Origin: Branchiostoma floridae
Taxonomy: Eukaryota; Chordata; Leptocardii; Amphioxiformes; Branchiostomatidae
Length of the DNA stretch: 64,000 nucleotides
NCBI RefSeq assembly: GCF_000003815.2
Contig: NC_049986.1
Location: 24,913,883 to 24,977,882 of the forward strand
Direction of reading: 5' to 3'
Shown: piece by piece, positions 34,122-47,800 of the stretch
Numbering within the stretch: position 1 is the first letter of the stretch
Layout of the letters: each line of letters opens with the position of its first letter
Notes under the pieces: model-generated
Databases searched by the model: none
What the model saw: only the letters and a program-made list of their open reading frames with translations
What the model was told of the DNA's origin: nothing
Made by a program: the position numbers and the translations under genes

Positions 34122-35841
34122 ATGCAGAGGAGCCGTGTGACGTGCCAAGCTGCTGCAGTCAGTGTCTTCGGTCTCCTGTGGGTCGTCACGGCCGCCTTCA
34201 CCTGCCAGCTGACATGTCTTTGTGGACCTGGGGTGGTCGACTGTACCTCCCAGAGGCTCACAGTCGTTCCCGCCAACATACCATTGGATACAACTACTTT
34301 CCACCTGGTCTATAATAACATACAGAAACTGTCTGATGCGGATTTCTCCTATCTGACCAGCCTGGAGGAGCTTTATCTGGACAACAACGACATCCGCGTT
34401 CTTTCTGATGGAGTGTTCTCAAACCTCACCCGTCTTTGGGACTTGTGGTTATCTGATAATCACATAGCTGACCTCCCGGATGGAGTATTCTCAAATCTGA
34501 CCAGTTTAAAATGGCTTTACCTGGACAACAATATTATCTCGAGTCTTCCCATAGGAGTGTTCTCACATCTCACCAGTCTGCAGGAGCTGTATCTATCTGG
34601 TAATCATATAGCTGACCTCCCGGATGGAGTGTTCTCACATCTCACCAGTCTGCAGGTCCTGTGGTTATATGATAATCATATAGCTGTCCTCCCGGATGGA
34701 GTGTTTTCAAATCTGACCAGTTTGGAACGGCTTCGCCTGGACAACAATAACATCTCGAGTCTACCCATTGGCGTGTTCTCACATCTCACCCGTCTGCAGG
34801 AGCTGGATCTATCTGGTAATCATATAGCTGACCTCCCGGATGGAGTATTCTCACATCTCACCAGTTTGGAACGGCTTCGCCTGGACAACAATAACATCTC
34901 GAGTCTGCCCTCTGGAGTGTTCTCACATCTCACCAGTCTCGTGCTGCTGTCTCTATCTGGTAATCATATAGCTGACCTCCCGGATGAAGTATTCTCAAAT
35001 CTGACCAGTTTGGAGAGTCTTTTTCTGCACAACAATAACATCTCGAGTCTGCCCTCTGGAGTGTTCTCACATCTCACCAGTCTGCGACACCTGTATCTAT
35101 CTGGTAATTATATAGCTGATCTCCCGGATGGAGTATTCTCACATCTCACCAGTCTGCAGGAACTGTTGCTATCTAATAATCATATAGCTGACCTGCCGGA
35201 TGGAGTATTCTCACACCTGACCAGTTTGGTAGAGCTTCACCTGAACAACAATAACATCTCGAGTCTTCCCTCTGGAGTGTTCTCACATCTCACCCGCCTG
35301 CAGTACCTGTATCTATCTGGTAATCATATAGCTGACCTCCCGGATGGAATTTTCTCACATCTGACCAATTTAGGACGGCTTTTCCTGGACAACAATGACA
35401 TCTCGAGTCTGCCCACAGGAGTGTTCGCACATCTCACCCTTCTGTGGGAGCTGAATCTGTCTGGTAATCATATAGCTGACCTCCCGGATGGAATTTTTTC
35501 AAACCTGATCGGATTGGCACAGCTTCACTTGGACAACAATAACATCTCGAGTCTGTCAGAAGGAGTGTTCTCAGAAATCAGTCCGCTGCTCCTTGACATA
35601 GGTCAAAACCCATGGAGGTGTGACTGTAGTTTACATGGTTTATTGACTTTGATAATTCTGCGTACTTTAATTACCGATGACCCCACCTGCAGCTCCCCTC
35701 CCCACATGGAAGGCGTCGCGCTGAAATCTGTTACGTATACAGTAGACACAGTTTGTCAGAGCCGCGGGGACTGCACCACGGGAAATGCTGAGAGCTCTTG
35801 TGCTTGCAACGTCCTCTGGACTGGCCCATTCTGTGAGACAG
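34122..35841 (+). CDS. Exon 1: signal peptide, LRRNT, about 18 LRRs, LRRCT, EGF-like
   Basis: Same plan as 15544-16687 but with about 18 LRRs instead of ten. The alternating SGNHIADLPDGVFS and DNNNISSLPSGVFS units are so alike in DNA that 144-bp super-repeats recur through 34440-35550. An in-frame upstream ATG at 34050 exists; 34122 (MQRSRVTC) is chosen by homology and because it leads straight into the signal peptide. Confidence 0.9.
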
Positions 35842-38800
35842 GTAGGATTCTTTAAATACTCTTGAAACGGTTTTATAATGCATCAACAAACTCGTAAAAA
35901 CACAATCTACATCATGTTTATGGGATAAGGGCAATTTGGAAAAAAGCATCTAAAATGTTGTTGTAAGACAAGTCCTAGAGAAAGCTTAGGAAAGAAAGGT
36001 CAAATTTTACTTCCATTTTATGAACTTGAAAGCTGCCTGATACTGTATGGAGGAAGTTCTGTGGAAAGTGATGATAGTAATAGGGGTAGAGGCAAAAATT
36101 GGAAATATTATTGGATAACTACACCAGAATACTCAATGTACAACAAAAATTAACAGATCACAAACTGGTTCCAAGTCGGTGTAGGAGTCAGACAGGGTTG
36201 CCTCATGTCCCCAGTCCTCTTCAACATATTCCTGGAGTTTGTTATGGATGAGCTGAAAAGCCTTGACGCTACTTTTCAACTCCATGATAACCTGATATCC
36301 ACAAAGGAAAGGTATGCAGATGACACCAGACTTATAGCAGCAATATTCAGTAAACTTTGAAACAGCTCTTGACAAATGAGCTCGAAGTAGCAAGTAAGAA
36401 ATGTGGCTTGAAAGTGAATGCTGATCTCCATAGAGGGTACAAATGTTTAAAAAGTCCTTAGTTTCCTCGGAAGTGTTGTACCTGGCACCACAAACAAAAT
36501 AAAGAGAAGGACCGCTCTGGCCGCATTTGGTAGAATAAGAAAACCAGTTTGGAACAGCAAGGACATCAGTAGGTGTCTTAAAATGGGCCTTTTTCAGGCA
36601 CTTATACTCCCTATTGCCACTTATGCATGTGAAACTTGGACTCTAAAAAAGTCTGATGAGATTCTCCTGTTAGCTTTCAAAATGAGAGGCCTAGGGGCGA
36701 TTCTCTGTGTTACACTCCGTGACCGTATTCCGAATGAGGAAATCAGAGCTAGACTTGGAATAGAACACTCGATTGTCGATGCCATCAGGCTTAGAAGACT
36801 AAGGTGGTTCTGACATGTAGTAAGGAGACCACCAAACACATTAATATTAGTCCATAAAGTCTACAGTTTGAAAACCCAAGGCCACGTGTAGACCCCGAAG
36901 CGCCAAAGGACCAAATTACAAAGACACTGGACTGAGCCTTAAGTCTGCTGAAACACGTGCAACCTGGAGAATCCTGACAGAGATGAGCAAGGGTCCGATC
37001 CCTGGCCTAAGCACTTGGGTAGGTAGGTAGGCAGCTACCTAAAATTGAAAAGTTTGAAAAGATCCAAAATGCGCTGCAATGTCTCCAAAGCATCTCAATG
37101 CAAGTACATAAGCACTGGGTATATATAAATAACATTTGGTATTAAAACAATAAGGTCTAGATGTGGGAACCAATGAAACAATCAGGTATAGCGGTAGGAT
37201 TCCTGATGTTATATACTAGCGGCTATACTATGCTATATATAGCGAGAAGGACGCCATGCTACATGTATAAATAGAGAGAAGGACGCCAAGCGGGTTCGAT
37301 TGCTCTCGGAAGTGTCGTGTTGTATTGGTCTTTGCTTTACTTAAACCACAATGCACACTAATAACCACAAGACTATACAATAATCTATACAAGGTTATAT
37401 GCGATGTTCTAGTTACCATTACAGTTACGGAGATACGGCTATAATACAATGTGCACAGTTACTACAATGGAGCTACAAGAAGTGTGTCTACTAACCTCAA
37501 CCCATGGCTGCAAATGTGACAGTTTGAATCTTACACCACGCCTAACTGTCCTCATCAGCTGGTCTACTATTGGCTACTTTATCTAAACAACCTCCTTACA
37601 TGGATTTGTCATGTGACTATGTCTATATTTGGTTCGATCCTATCCAAAGTTCTATCCAAATTTGGTTTCGATACAACGAGTCATCTGTCCTACCATCACG
37701 GCTGTTACACTATAGCGGTATAAACTAAGAATTGATATGGAAGAAGGGAGGAAGACAAATTTTAGTATTCTAAAGGACACAAGGGTAGGACAAGTTAAGA
37801 CTATGTTCATAGTTAGATAAGCCTGTTCTCGAACTAGATCTCTTTTGCATATCAATTCGTAGCTAGGATATAAAAACCGCGTGGCCCAGCGGCAGCGTGT
37901 TCAAACTTGGACCGAGAGGGTTCGAATCCTGCCGTGTCACCGATCTTGTGTCCTTGGGAAAGGCACTTTACACAGCTTTCCTCACTTTACTCGGGTGAAA
38001 ATGAGTACCTAGCTTCGGTTAGGGCCGTCCCTCGGATAGGACGCTAAATGAAGGTCCCTTGTCTGGAGAGAGCCACACCCCATGCACGTTAAAGAACCCA
38101 CCACACGTGCGGTGTGCGATGGTGCAAACCCTTCTGTCGGGAGTTGGTGATTCACTTCAAATCACCCGGATGGAGAACTGGCGACCTTCATGTCGTATCA
38201 GCCACACGCGTCATTCACATCATTAACCCGGACGGGCGACCTGGCGCATCCCCATCTTGTAAATAGCCAGCGAAAGGGTATGTCACCACGTAAGGGGCGG
38301 TATAACCCCGTCGTGTGTAAGCACGTCGACCGTTGATGTTACCCGGATGTCTTACGTTGACCTTCATCGACGTGACTCCTGCTAATTTCTATGACGAAAA
38401 TCATGACATTCAGTCATTTTCACTTGCAGAAAATAACTTTGCCTTCGGAAAGAAAGCATCGCAGAGTTCCACCCGAACCTTCAATGGAGTATCAGCTGGG
38501 GCCGAAAAGGCTGTGGATGGTTCCATACCTATATTGGCTGGCAATGCTGACTGCGCTGTAACAAACCCGGAACAACAGCCATGGTGGCAGGTGGATCTGG
38601 CAGGTTACTACAGGGTCAGCCGGGTCAGAGTTAGAAACCGCTTCTATGTGGGTAAGTTAATGTTCAGTTCAGTTCAATTCATCCTCATATTCATAAGAGG
38701 TGCCACTAATAATATCAGACCATGCATCTCTGTCTAGAATGGCGGTTAGCAGGTTGCGGTCCTTCAGTCCAACCTCACTCTCCAGTACATTCTTAAGTGT

Positions 38801-41800
38801 CAGGTTCGGTCGTCCCTTCTTCTTTTCTCCTCGGGTTGCCAGACGAGAACTTTGGAGGCCATCTCCTCGTGACGTGCTACATGGCCAGCAAGGGCCAGTC
38901 TTCTTTTCTGAATAGTTCTAGAGGTCGGGGGAAGTCCATTTTACAGTTTTTTTTTGTTTCCTATGCGACTCTGCCAGGGTACATTCAGAGCGTAACGTAG
39001 CAGACGGGTGTAGTTACCATCCAGTTTCTTGGACAGAGACTTAGTAAGTGTCCATGAGTCTGAACCATAAATCAAAATAGCCTCTACACATGCTTTAACT
39101 TTGTGGTACTTTCAGCTTTGTGGTGTTTTGAATGGGGGCATTCCATACCTTTGATAGGGCATGGCATGCACCCCAGGCTTGGCCAATACGAACGTTGACA
39201 TCATATACAGAATTACTATAGCTGCCTAAGTACTTAAAGTCACTAACCAGTTCATAGTGGACCCATCTCTGGCTAGTAAGGCCTGAGGGTGATCACTTGG
39301 ATTTATGTGCATCACTTTGGTTTTTGAGGAATTTAGATAGAGGCCAATTTCCTGAGTGGCACATTCTATCCTATGTAGAAGGTCTTGCGCAGCTTAGATA
39401 GTGTCCTCGAGTAGACCAATATCGTCTGCGAAGTCCAAGTCTGAAATGACCACTGCTGGGTGCCTGGAACTCCGTCTCCTTTGCAGCGTAAGGCTGTCAT
39501 TGGCGTTGATGGCCTTGCGGAGTGCATAATCCAGAACGATTGTGAAAAGGAAAGGTGCGAGGGGATCGCCCTGTAAAACCCCTGTGTCAATCTTGAAGAA
39601 GTCAGTTTACCCCTCTGGGGTGAGAACTGTGGCAGCTGTGTTGTCATACATAATTTTTATTGCATTAACTATTGGGGTTGGTATGCCATATGCTAACAGA
39701 ATTTCAAACATAGTAGTACGATTAATAGAGTCAAAAGCTTTTTTTTGAAATCAATGAATATGAGAACTGCTTCTTTCTGGTGGTTCTGGACCTCTTCTAC
39801 AATCCTACGGAGAGCCAGGATTTGTCCTGATGTTGAACGGGAAGGTCGGAATCCATTTTGATTTGGGCGAAGTAGTTTATCGATGAAGGGTCTTAGTCTG
39901 TTCAGTATAAGGCGGTTGTAGACCTTTGCAGTCACTTGTGTGAAGGAAATGCCTCTATAGTTGTCGGGAAGTGTCAAGTTACCTTTCTTTGGAACAGGTA
40001 CAATACCTGCACGACCCCACTCCGGTGGTCTGTGACCGGCTAGGGTCTGGTTACAGAAAAAGGTGAGACGTTCACTGGTCTTGGGGAGTTTCCATACTTT
40101 CAAAGGTAGGCCATCAAGCCCGGGAGCCTTCCCTGGTTTCATCTGCTTAAGAGCAATGTCTACTTCATTTTGTGAAAAAGGGGTTGCAACTGATATTGTT
40201 GTTCATAATAAACACTGGGGAAATTGACACCCCGGTTGAGTTGAACAGCGGGTTTTCGGCAGAGAGCAACTTGGAGAAATGGTTTTTCCAAGTATTGAGT
40301 CTATCTTCACCCTGGATGAATATGACTCCAGATTTCTTGCCTGACAGCTCACGGATCAATTTCCAGGCTTTCATGTGTTCCAGATCTTAGCACACTTCAA
40401 AAGATTGGAGTGTTTTGCAAATTCTATTGTCTGTAGTTTTGTCATAAGTCTCTCTAAGTTGAGTCTGAGCAGCTTGAACATTGCTTGTTGCAGAACGAAG
40501 GGTGGCTCGTCATGCAGCTACAACTTCAGGGCTCTCCGCTAGGTTGGTGTCCCTGGGTGGCTTGCGAGGGAGCATTTTAGATCCAACTTCATTACAGATT
40601 CTCACAAATTCACTGTACGACTTGGAGTCTTCTGGGAGCTCAGCAAAGTTCTGGAAAATACAAGTGTCAATCTTGCTTGCCAGAGCTTCGTCGTCCCTTA
40701 CTGCTCTCCAGTACAGCTTTTTACGAGATGAGACTTTAGGCGCACGGATACTGAGGCATATTTTAGTGGACACCATTCTATGGTCGCTGCTAATTGGCTT
40801 GGAAGAATTGTATGCCTGACAGTCTTTAATGCTGTTTCTCCACCTCCTTCTGTAAAGACAGAGGTCAATCTGTGCCAGGTTCCCTTGGGGGGATCTCCAT
40901 GTCCACAGCCTTGTCTTGGGTTTCTGAAACGAAGCATTACCAATTAAAAGGTCGTGTTGTTGGGTCATGACAAAGTGGGGCAGGTTTCAGCCCCCCAACA
41001 TTTCAAAGACATTCCAAAGAGGGTAACTGCAGAAAGGACTGACGAATTGGCATCATTTTAGGCATGCAGGTAGCTTGGGCAAAGATGTTTATAATGATAT
41101 GCATGTTATGCAAACGAGGACTTAATTTGCATAATTAATGAGGGAATTGTATAGTTCCATTGTTTGCAATAACTGGACTTAAATAAATGTAACATTTGTT
41201 AATTATGATAGGTGGAATATAAGCAGAAACGAAATATGGTAATGAGAAACTAATTTGCGTAATTTATGTAAAAATTGCAAAACCGCCCATTGATTAATGA
41301 TTTTATTTTTTGACATGTGTATGTTAATCAATGATGAATAACACCATGCATAAATTATGTTAATGTGTTAGTCAATTGCATAAAATTCACAAAAGCTCTA
41401 AATATTCATGGAGGTATGAGGTCGCCGAACTCTAGTATTCGTAATGTTTCTTCTATCTTCTTCTTCTTTCTCCTGTCAAATCTTCAAAACACGGTATCTC
41501 CATTGTTCCTGAACCGAATGACTTGAAATTTCGCACAAGGGTAGAGTGGGCCAATACCCCCAGATTTTTTTTTTTTTCATTTTTTTCATATCTGCCTTTA
41601 AAATGATTTTATTAAGGTTTTTTGGTCATCTTAAGTTAAGACCTAAACTGTATATTTTGGCACCCTGTACCTTGCTATTATAACCAAATGAGCTGAAATT
41701 TGGCACAAATGTGCCTTGATAATTCCCCCATATAAATTCAATATCACTTCTGGTGGACAGTATAACAAAATGCTTATTTTTGCGATTTTTTGGTCATTTT

Positions 41801-44800
41801 TTGACCAAAACAGGACACATTTGGCTCCTGTACCCTGGTTTTAGAACCGGATGACCTGAAATTTAGTATAGGAGTGCCCTAGACATATGCGCACATGGAT
41901 TCATTAACACTTGAGGCATACAGTACAACAAAATGCTTAATTTTGCGATTATTTGGCCATTTTACGACCAAATACGTACACTTTTGGCTCTTTTGCTCTG
42001 GTTTTAAAACCAAATGACCTAAATTTTGGTAAAAGGGTGCAGTAGATATTTATTCAAATGACACATGTATAATTTTTGGCATAAACTACTTCAAAATGAT
42101 ATATTTGGGGATTTCTTTGTCATTTTCCAATAGCTAGAGGGGTCAATGACCCTAAGGTCGTTGAACCCCAGCTGCAGATTGCACCTACTGGCATGTATGT
42201 CTATTTAATCTAATTATATAGGTAATCAATCACTTAGCCTGAATCTATATCCTAAAGGGGGGGGGGCAGTCAATCAGCGAGCCCGGTGTTATCTGGAAGA
42301 GTCCATTCTTACACGGAGGGGTTGATTTTTTAAAAATTCATCATTGGACTGGTGACGTCTTTCAGTGGGTGTATTTTTGGACAGGTGTATTTTGCAATTT
42401 TACAGAAGGTGTGCTGGAAGAGTCTATTCTCGCACGGAGGGGGATTTTTTAAAATTCATATTTTGGACTTTGGTGACTTCTAGTTTGTCAAAGTCTTTCA
42501 GTAGGGTTATTTTTGGACTGGTCTAATTTGCAACTTTACATGGGTGTGCTGGAAGAGTCCATTCTTGCATGGAGGGGGGGCTTTTTTAAAAATCCATTTT
42601 TTGGACTTCAGTGATTATGTCAAAGTCCTATTTTAGCGGATGTATTTTGGACTGCTCTACTTTACAAGGAAAAGTCCATTTTTGCAAACGGAAGGGGGAT
42701 TTTTTCAAATTCAGTTTTGGACGGGTAATGATTCAAATTCAATTTTTAGTGGAAGTGTTTTTAGACTGGTCTATTATACCTTTTCATGCACTGGGACCTT
42801 TTTTGCTAAATTCAATTTTGGATTTGGTTTCTTATTCAAAAGGCCAAGGTTTCAGTGGGAGTATTTCTGGATTGGTCTATTGTGCAAATTCACATAGGGT
42901 GCACTGGAGTCCATTCTTGAACGGGGAATTTTGTTTTCATTTTTGATTCATTTTTGGGTTAAACCGTCATTAGTAAAAGTGCTTTTTCAAATGGGTGATT
43001 TTGAAATAGTCTATTGTTGCATGGGGAGTGAGATGGCTGTAATATGCTGTATTTGCTCTCAAGCAAATGTCGGCCTTTCTAGTTGTAATTTATGACCTGG
43101 TGTCTACTACTGGACATAAAAAGAGGACAAAAAGTGGACATAAATGGAAACAGCAATCATTATCTAGATACAAATCTTGCGAACCAGGAGTATAATGCTA
43201 AACTTTCTTCCAACACAAAAGCATACACGGACCAAATTTTCAACGACGGTATGGTCCGGTGATTCGATGTGGACGTGTTGAGAGTCTTCCGAATCACGAA
43301 GTACTTTGTATAATGTATTAGAAAGTTTGCCGGTGCCGGTGTCGATTCATTCTGACCAATCAGAAGGAGCGATACACACAAGGCAGTAAGGGATATGCAG
43401 GCATTGGCCAATCAAAAAGAGCGAAACATATGCCAGAGCAGAGGGAATAAGTACAAACTGCAAGGGGTGAATGGCTCCTGACTTTGATAATGAGTTTTGT
43501 TGTTCTAAAAAGCCAAAGACTGCAATGTTTTGGATATTTTCTGTGGAAATTTTGTTTTCAAAATACAATCTGTAATCTCCTTACAAATGTGTGTACCAAA
43601 GAACAAATGTGAATTTTCAGAAATTCGACAAAGAAATTATCACACGTATTTATGCGTCTTACAGGAATTTGGAAGTTTGGGTAGGCTATATGATAATAAC
43701 GTTTATGACCCATCTGTTCCTCGGTGTACATAACGCCTGGTCCTTTGCTATAACCACCGAATAAAACTACCGAGTGAGCGAAGCGTTATGACACCATATA
43801 CACATCGAGGCGGGTCATTAACCCATAATTAAATATGATTGATGTCATTTATCCCCCTCAGACACAGCAGCACCGACCAGTGCTCCTGGATGTGGAGGTA
43901 TCCTGACGGCTCCACCTGGAGGTACTGTGACGTCACCGAACTACCCCAGTAACTATGGCAACGATGAGAATTGCGGTTGGCTGATCACCGTGCCAGAAGG
44001 AAGCAGGGTTCTTCTCACGTTTGACAGATTCCAGCTTGAGGACGGTTTTGACTATTTGACCATCTACGATGGAGACAGTGATAATGCTACAGAACTGCAA
44101 AGGTAATGATCTGGCCGGCCAGACAGAATAGAGAAGTCTGGATAATGCAGAGAGTGAGTTCTGGAGTGTATTGCTAGCTTCAGAGTTCAAAGTTTCAATG
44201 TTTTCTGGGTAAGATAAACAGAAGTAAGAATGACTTATTTTGATTTCCAGGTTAACAGGTAACGCGATACCAGACCCCATCACCAGTTCATCTAACCAGA
44301 TGTTCGTGAGGTTTACAACTAACTATGTTGACACGGCCCAGGGGTTCCAGTTTTCCTACACAGCCACAGGTAAGATGCTTGATTACAGGGAGCTTGCTTG
44401 CTTTGTAACCTTCGCCAATAGTTAACGTAGCATTTGTCTGGGACTTTGAGACTTGATTAAGAAAATCCAATAGCGGCTTGCTCGACGTTACACCCGAAAT
44501 CTTCCTGACTGGACTTCTTGACATACAGTTCTTACAAGCAACAATAACATACATACAGTACAATCATCACATATTTACTCACTATTACTGTAACAATTCT
44601 ATTACGCGGTTGTTGAAATATTACTGGCGCAGTGGAGACCATTTCACTTCCATTGGGAGGACAATTCGTTTAAAGGATTTTCAGGATGGTGCGGTCTGTA
44701 GCGCTAGTGGTAACTTATTCCATGCTTTCATAGCCCTTTAGATAAATATTTCCTCAAGGAATTTTTCTTTATTTATCCAATATAAAATGTTTCTAATAAA

Positions 44801-47800
44801 GGTAATTGTGGTATAGCAATCTTACTATAGGAGATATGATGAGATGTTACAGAAATCTATCATGTAGTTAGGTCTCAACCTATCATAATACCTGTAAACT
44901 TAACAAGCATTTCTAGGCCAGGAAATCTACAGAAATCATCTTCCTACTGAAATCTTCTCACCCAGTCTTCATCAAAACGTGAGGGTTTCATTTTCCATGG
45001 TTGTTTAAAGCTTACCTGAAATTACATTTCCTCTGTCACATAGAAATCTGTTTTTTTTTCTGTAAATATCTATGCCAGATTAAGATTCATTTTCCGCTAT
45101 AGGTGACCTAAGAATGTGTGCTACGTGCTTCTTGGTGCCATAAATCAACAACGACCGTGACGTCATCTGTTTGACTCCCCGTAGCTAGTATGGCTGCCGT
45201 ATGGGAAAGCATATGCGGACCCATATCCACACGTATTTCCACTCGTATGGAAATGTGTTACTTTTGAAGATGTACGGATGACAGCCAGGAACATTTCTAC
45301 TTGTCACCGTGCGCTTCATGACTTGTTTTACAGGAGAAACATTAATGGTGCGGGTTGGGCCGAACGAGGACTTCACCCAGAATCGCCGATGTGGACAGAC
45401 TTACGTCGTGGGGTCAGCGTCAGAGTTGTTCCAGAATATAGAGGCGGACTGCACCCCGCCGATGTACGGCCGTTATGTGTCGGTACAGGCAATACCACCA
45501 TTGGGCGTGAACACAACCGGTTTGGCACTGTGTGAGGTCGAGGTCTATGCTACAGGTAAGACACAGCTCTTAATTGAAAAAAAATCTTCTTCGTTACACA
45601 ACCTTCTTCAATTCTTCAGTAAACCTTTCGTCGACCATCTGTCGCTGAACCTCAGCTGACGTTCCCCGAACTTTGCCGACAGCGGTTGTCGGAAGTTGTC
45701 GGAAGGTTGTTCAGTTGCCGAAAATTACGTATGATTTAGGCCGATCCTCCTAACCTCGTACATTTCACCCAATTCTGGACATGCATGATAAAACTACCAT
45801 ACCAGAATGGCTATGACATCAAAATATATACCACAGGCCTTCTAATATCCAAAAATAATTAGGAGAATTTGCCAGAGGGTACCGATATGTGAAATTGGTG
45901 GTCCTGGCCCATGGACTATATGGTAAAAAAGGAAATCCTCATAAATACAATTAGCACCATTTCATTGACTAACCTATTTTTATATGTTAAAAAAATTCAG
46001 TACTAGATGAATGAACCCAAGTCTCATTTTCATGCTGGTACAATGTCTAGTTTCCAATGCCTGTTTGTTTCTGTTCCTTTTCTATCTGAAGATATGTGCT
46101 GTGACTACACCATATCATCAATCCTGAACGGCCAGATCACTGCTACAGACGGCTACTGCCCTGGGAACGACATCCAATTCTCTTGCGACCCTGGATACGA
46201 GCTCGCGGGCAGGCCCAATGCCACGTGCCAAAATGACGGGAGTTGGGACGGGGAGATTCCGACTTGCCAACGTGAGACAGTAATTTGTTAGTTACATAAC
46301 GTCATGATGACGTCACCGCCATGATTCTTTTATTTGATTCTTGTAACAACCTTCAGCGCTAGCTATAGGTAGATAATGTGCATGTCAGGCTTTCGAGGAA
46401 CATCGGGTGCAAAATGTTTTCTCCTAGGCCTGTTGTCACTGTTTAATCTTCCAAGGTTCAAAACAATCAACATGACTATACAATATACATCTAAAAAAAT
46501 ACAACAATCAACAACCAAAGTATTTACAACAGAGCACAGTGTCTCAAGGTCAAAGGTCTAGGTAAGAATGTTTGAGATGGCTTGTTTAAAACTAGAAAAT
46601 GTACACAGTGACTTAATGCCAGATGGCAATGAGTTCCAGAGTATAATTGCTCGGTACAGGAAGGTACGTTTTTTACTGTTTGTTTTAGGTTTGGGTAGTC
46701 TGAAGTTGTTGGATACAGAAAGTTATGACAGTCATATCCATGATGGACGAAGAAGTTGACAGATATGATAAAATCCAAAGTGCATGATCTAAAAACTATG
46801 ATATTGTTGTAAATAATATAAATTTAGATAAATTTAATATGTTTTAACCATTTCAATTCCAGGGATCTGCTGTGACAAAACAACCATCATAACAAACGGC
46901 CAGATCACCGCTAGTAACGGCTACTGCTCTGGGAACCGCATCCAGTTCTCCTGTGACACCGGATATGAGCTTGTCGGCAGCAATTCTGCTGTTTGCCAGG
47001 TGGACAAACATTGGGACCGAGAGGTTCCAACATGCCGACGTGAGTTGCCGAAAGTGGTTCTGATTTCTCTTCTTTGCCATTTTCTGGTTTCTGTAAGAAA
47101 GAGAGTACCAACCATGGTACGAGATTTCTCGAAACTTTATAGACCTTAATCGGGAATGGGTGATGATAATTACTTGAGTGTTGACCTTTTCATTATGTTG
47201 TTTTAAACTCTCTATACAGAGCCTTCGCCGTTCTTCATGTCAGCTTTATACATTTTCAGGTATCTGCTGTGACAATACCACTGAAATCATAAACGGACTG
47301 GTTAATGCTACCGATGGTTACTGCTTTGGGAACGAGATCCAGTTCTCCTGTAATCCTGGGTACGAGCTCGTCGGCAGGTCCTCGGCCACCTGCGAAGACG
47401 ACGGAAGCTGGGGACGAGAACTTCCGACTTGCCAACGTGAGTTACCGAAGCCTCTTTCTCCGTCTAGCGTTATCATCATGATTCTGCAAGAATATAGTTC
47501 TCTGATCGATCTTGCTATCCAAACCATAACTTCATTGGCCTCAAATAGATTGAGGGGGTGTCAGGTTGATCTTACCAAAAAGCTGTAACCAACTATGTCA
47601 GATAATTATACATAAAGGTCTGTTCCAGTCTCAACAGTAGAAAAACAAATCAGGTCTGTAAGACATGGAAAATTTTCGCAAGAGAGCACTGTAAGAAACT
47701 GCATTCAATCTAACGTAGAAACTGCCGCCCGCAACATTGGGGGATCTCATGATATGGTTTATTAGATAGCGTTTCCACAACTACTGTAAGGTGGCAAAAA

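Noticed and set aside
37875-37945. Functional tRNA gene
   Set aside because: A and B boxes are good, but no cloverleaf acceptor stem closes and a SINE body follows.
42611-42946. Overlapping plus-strand ORFs rich in Phe
   Set aside because: Read from a degenerate about 125-bp tandem repeat in an intron.
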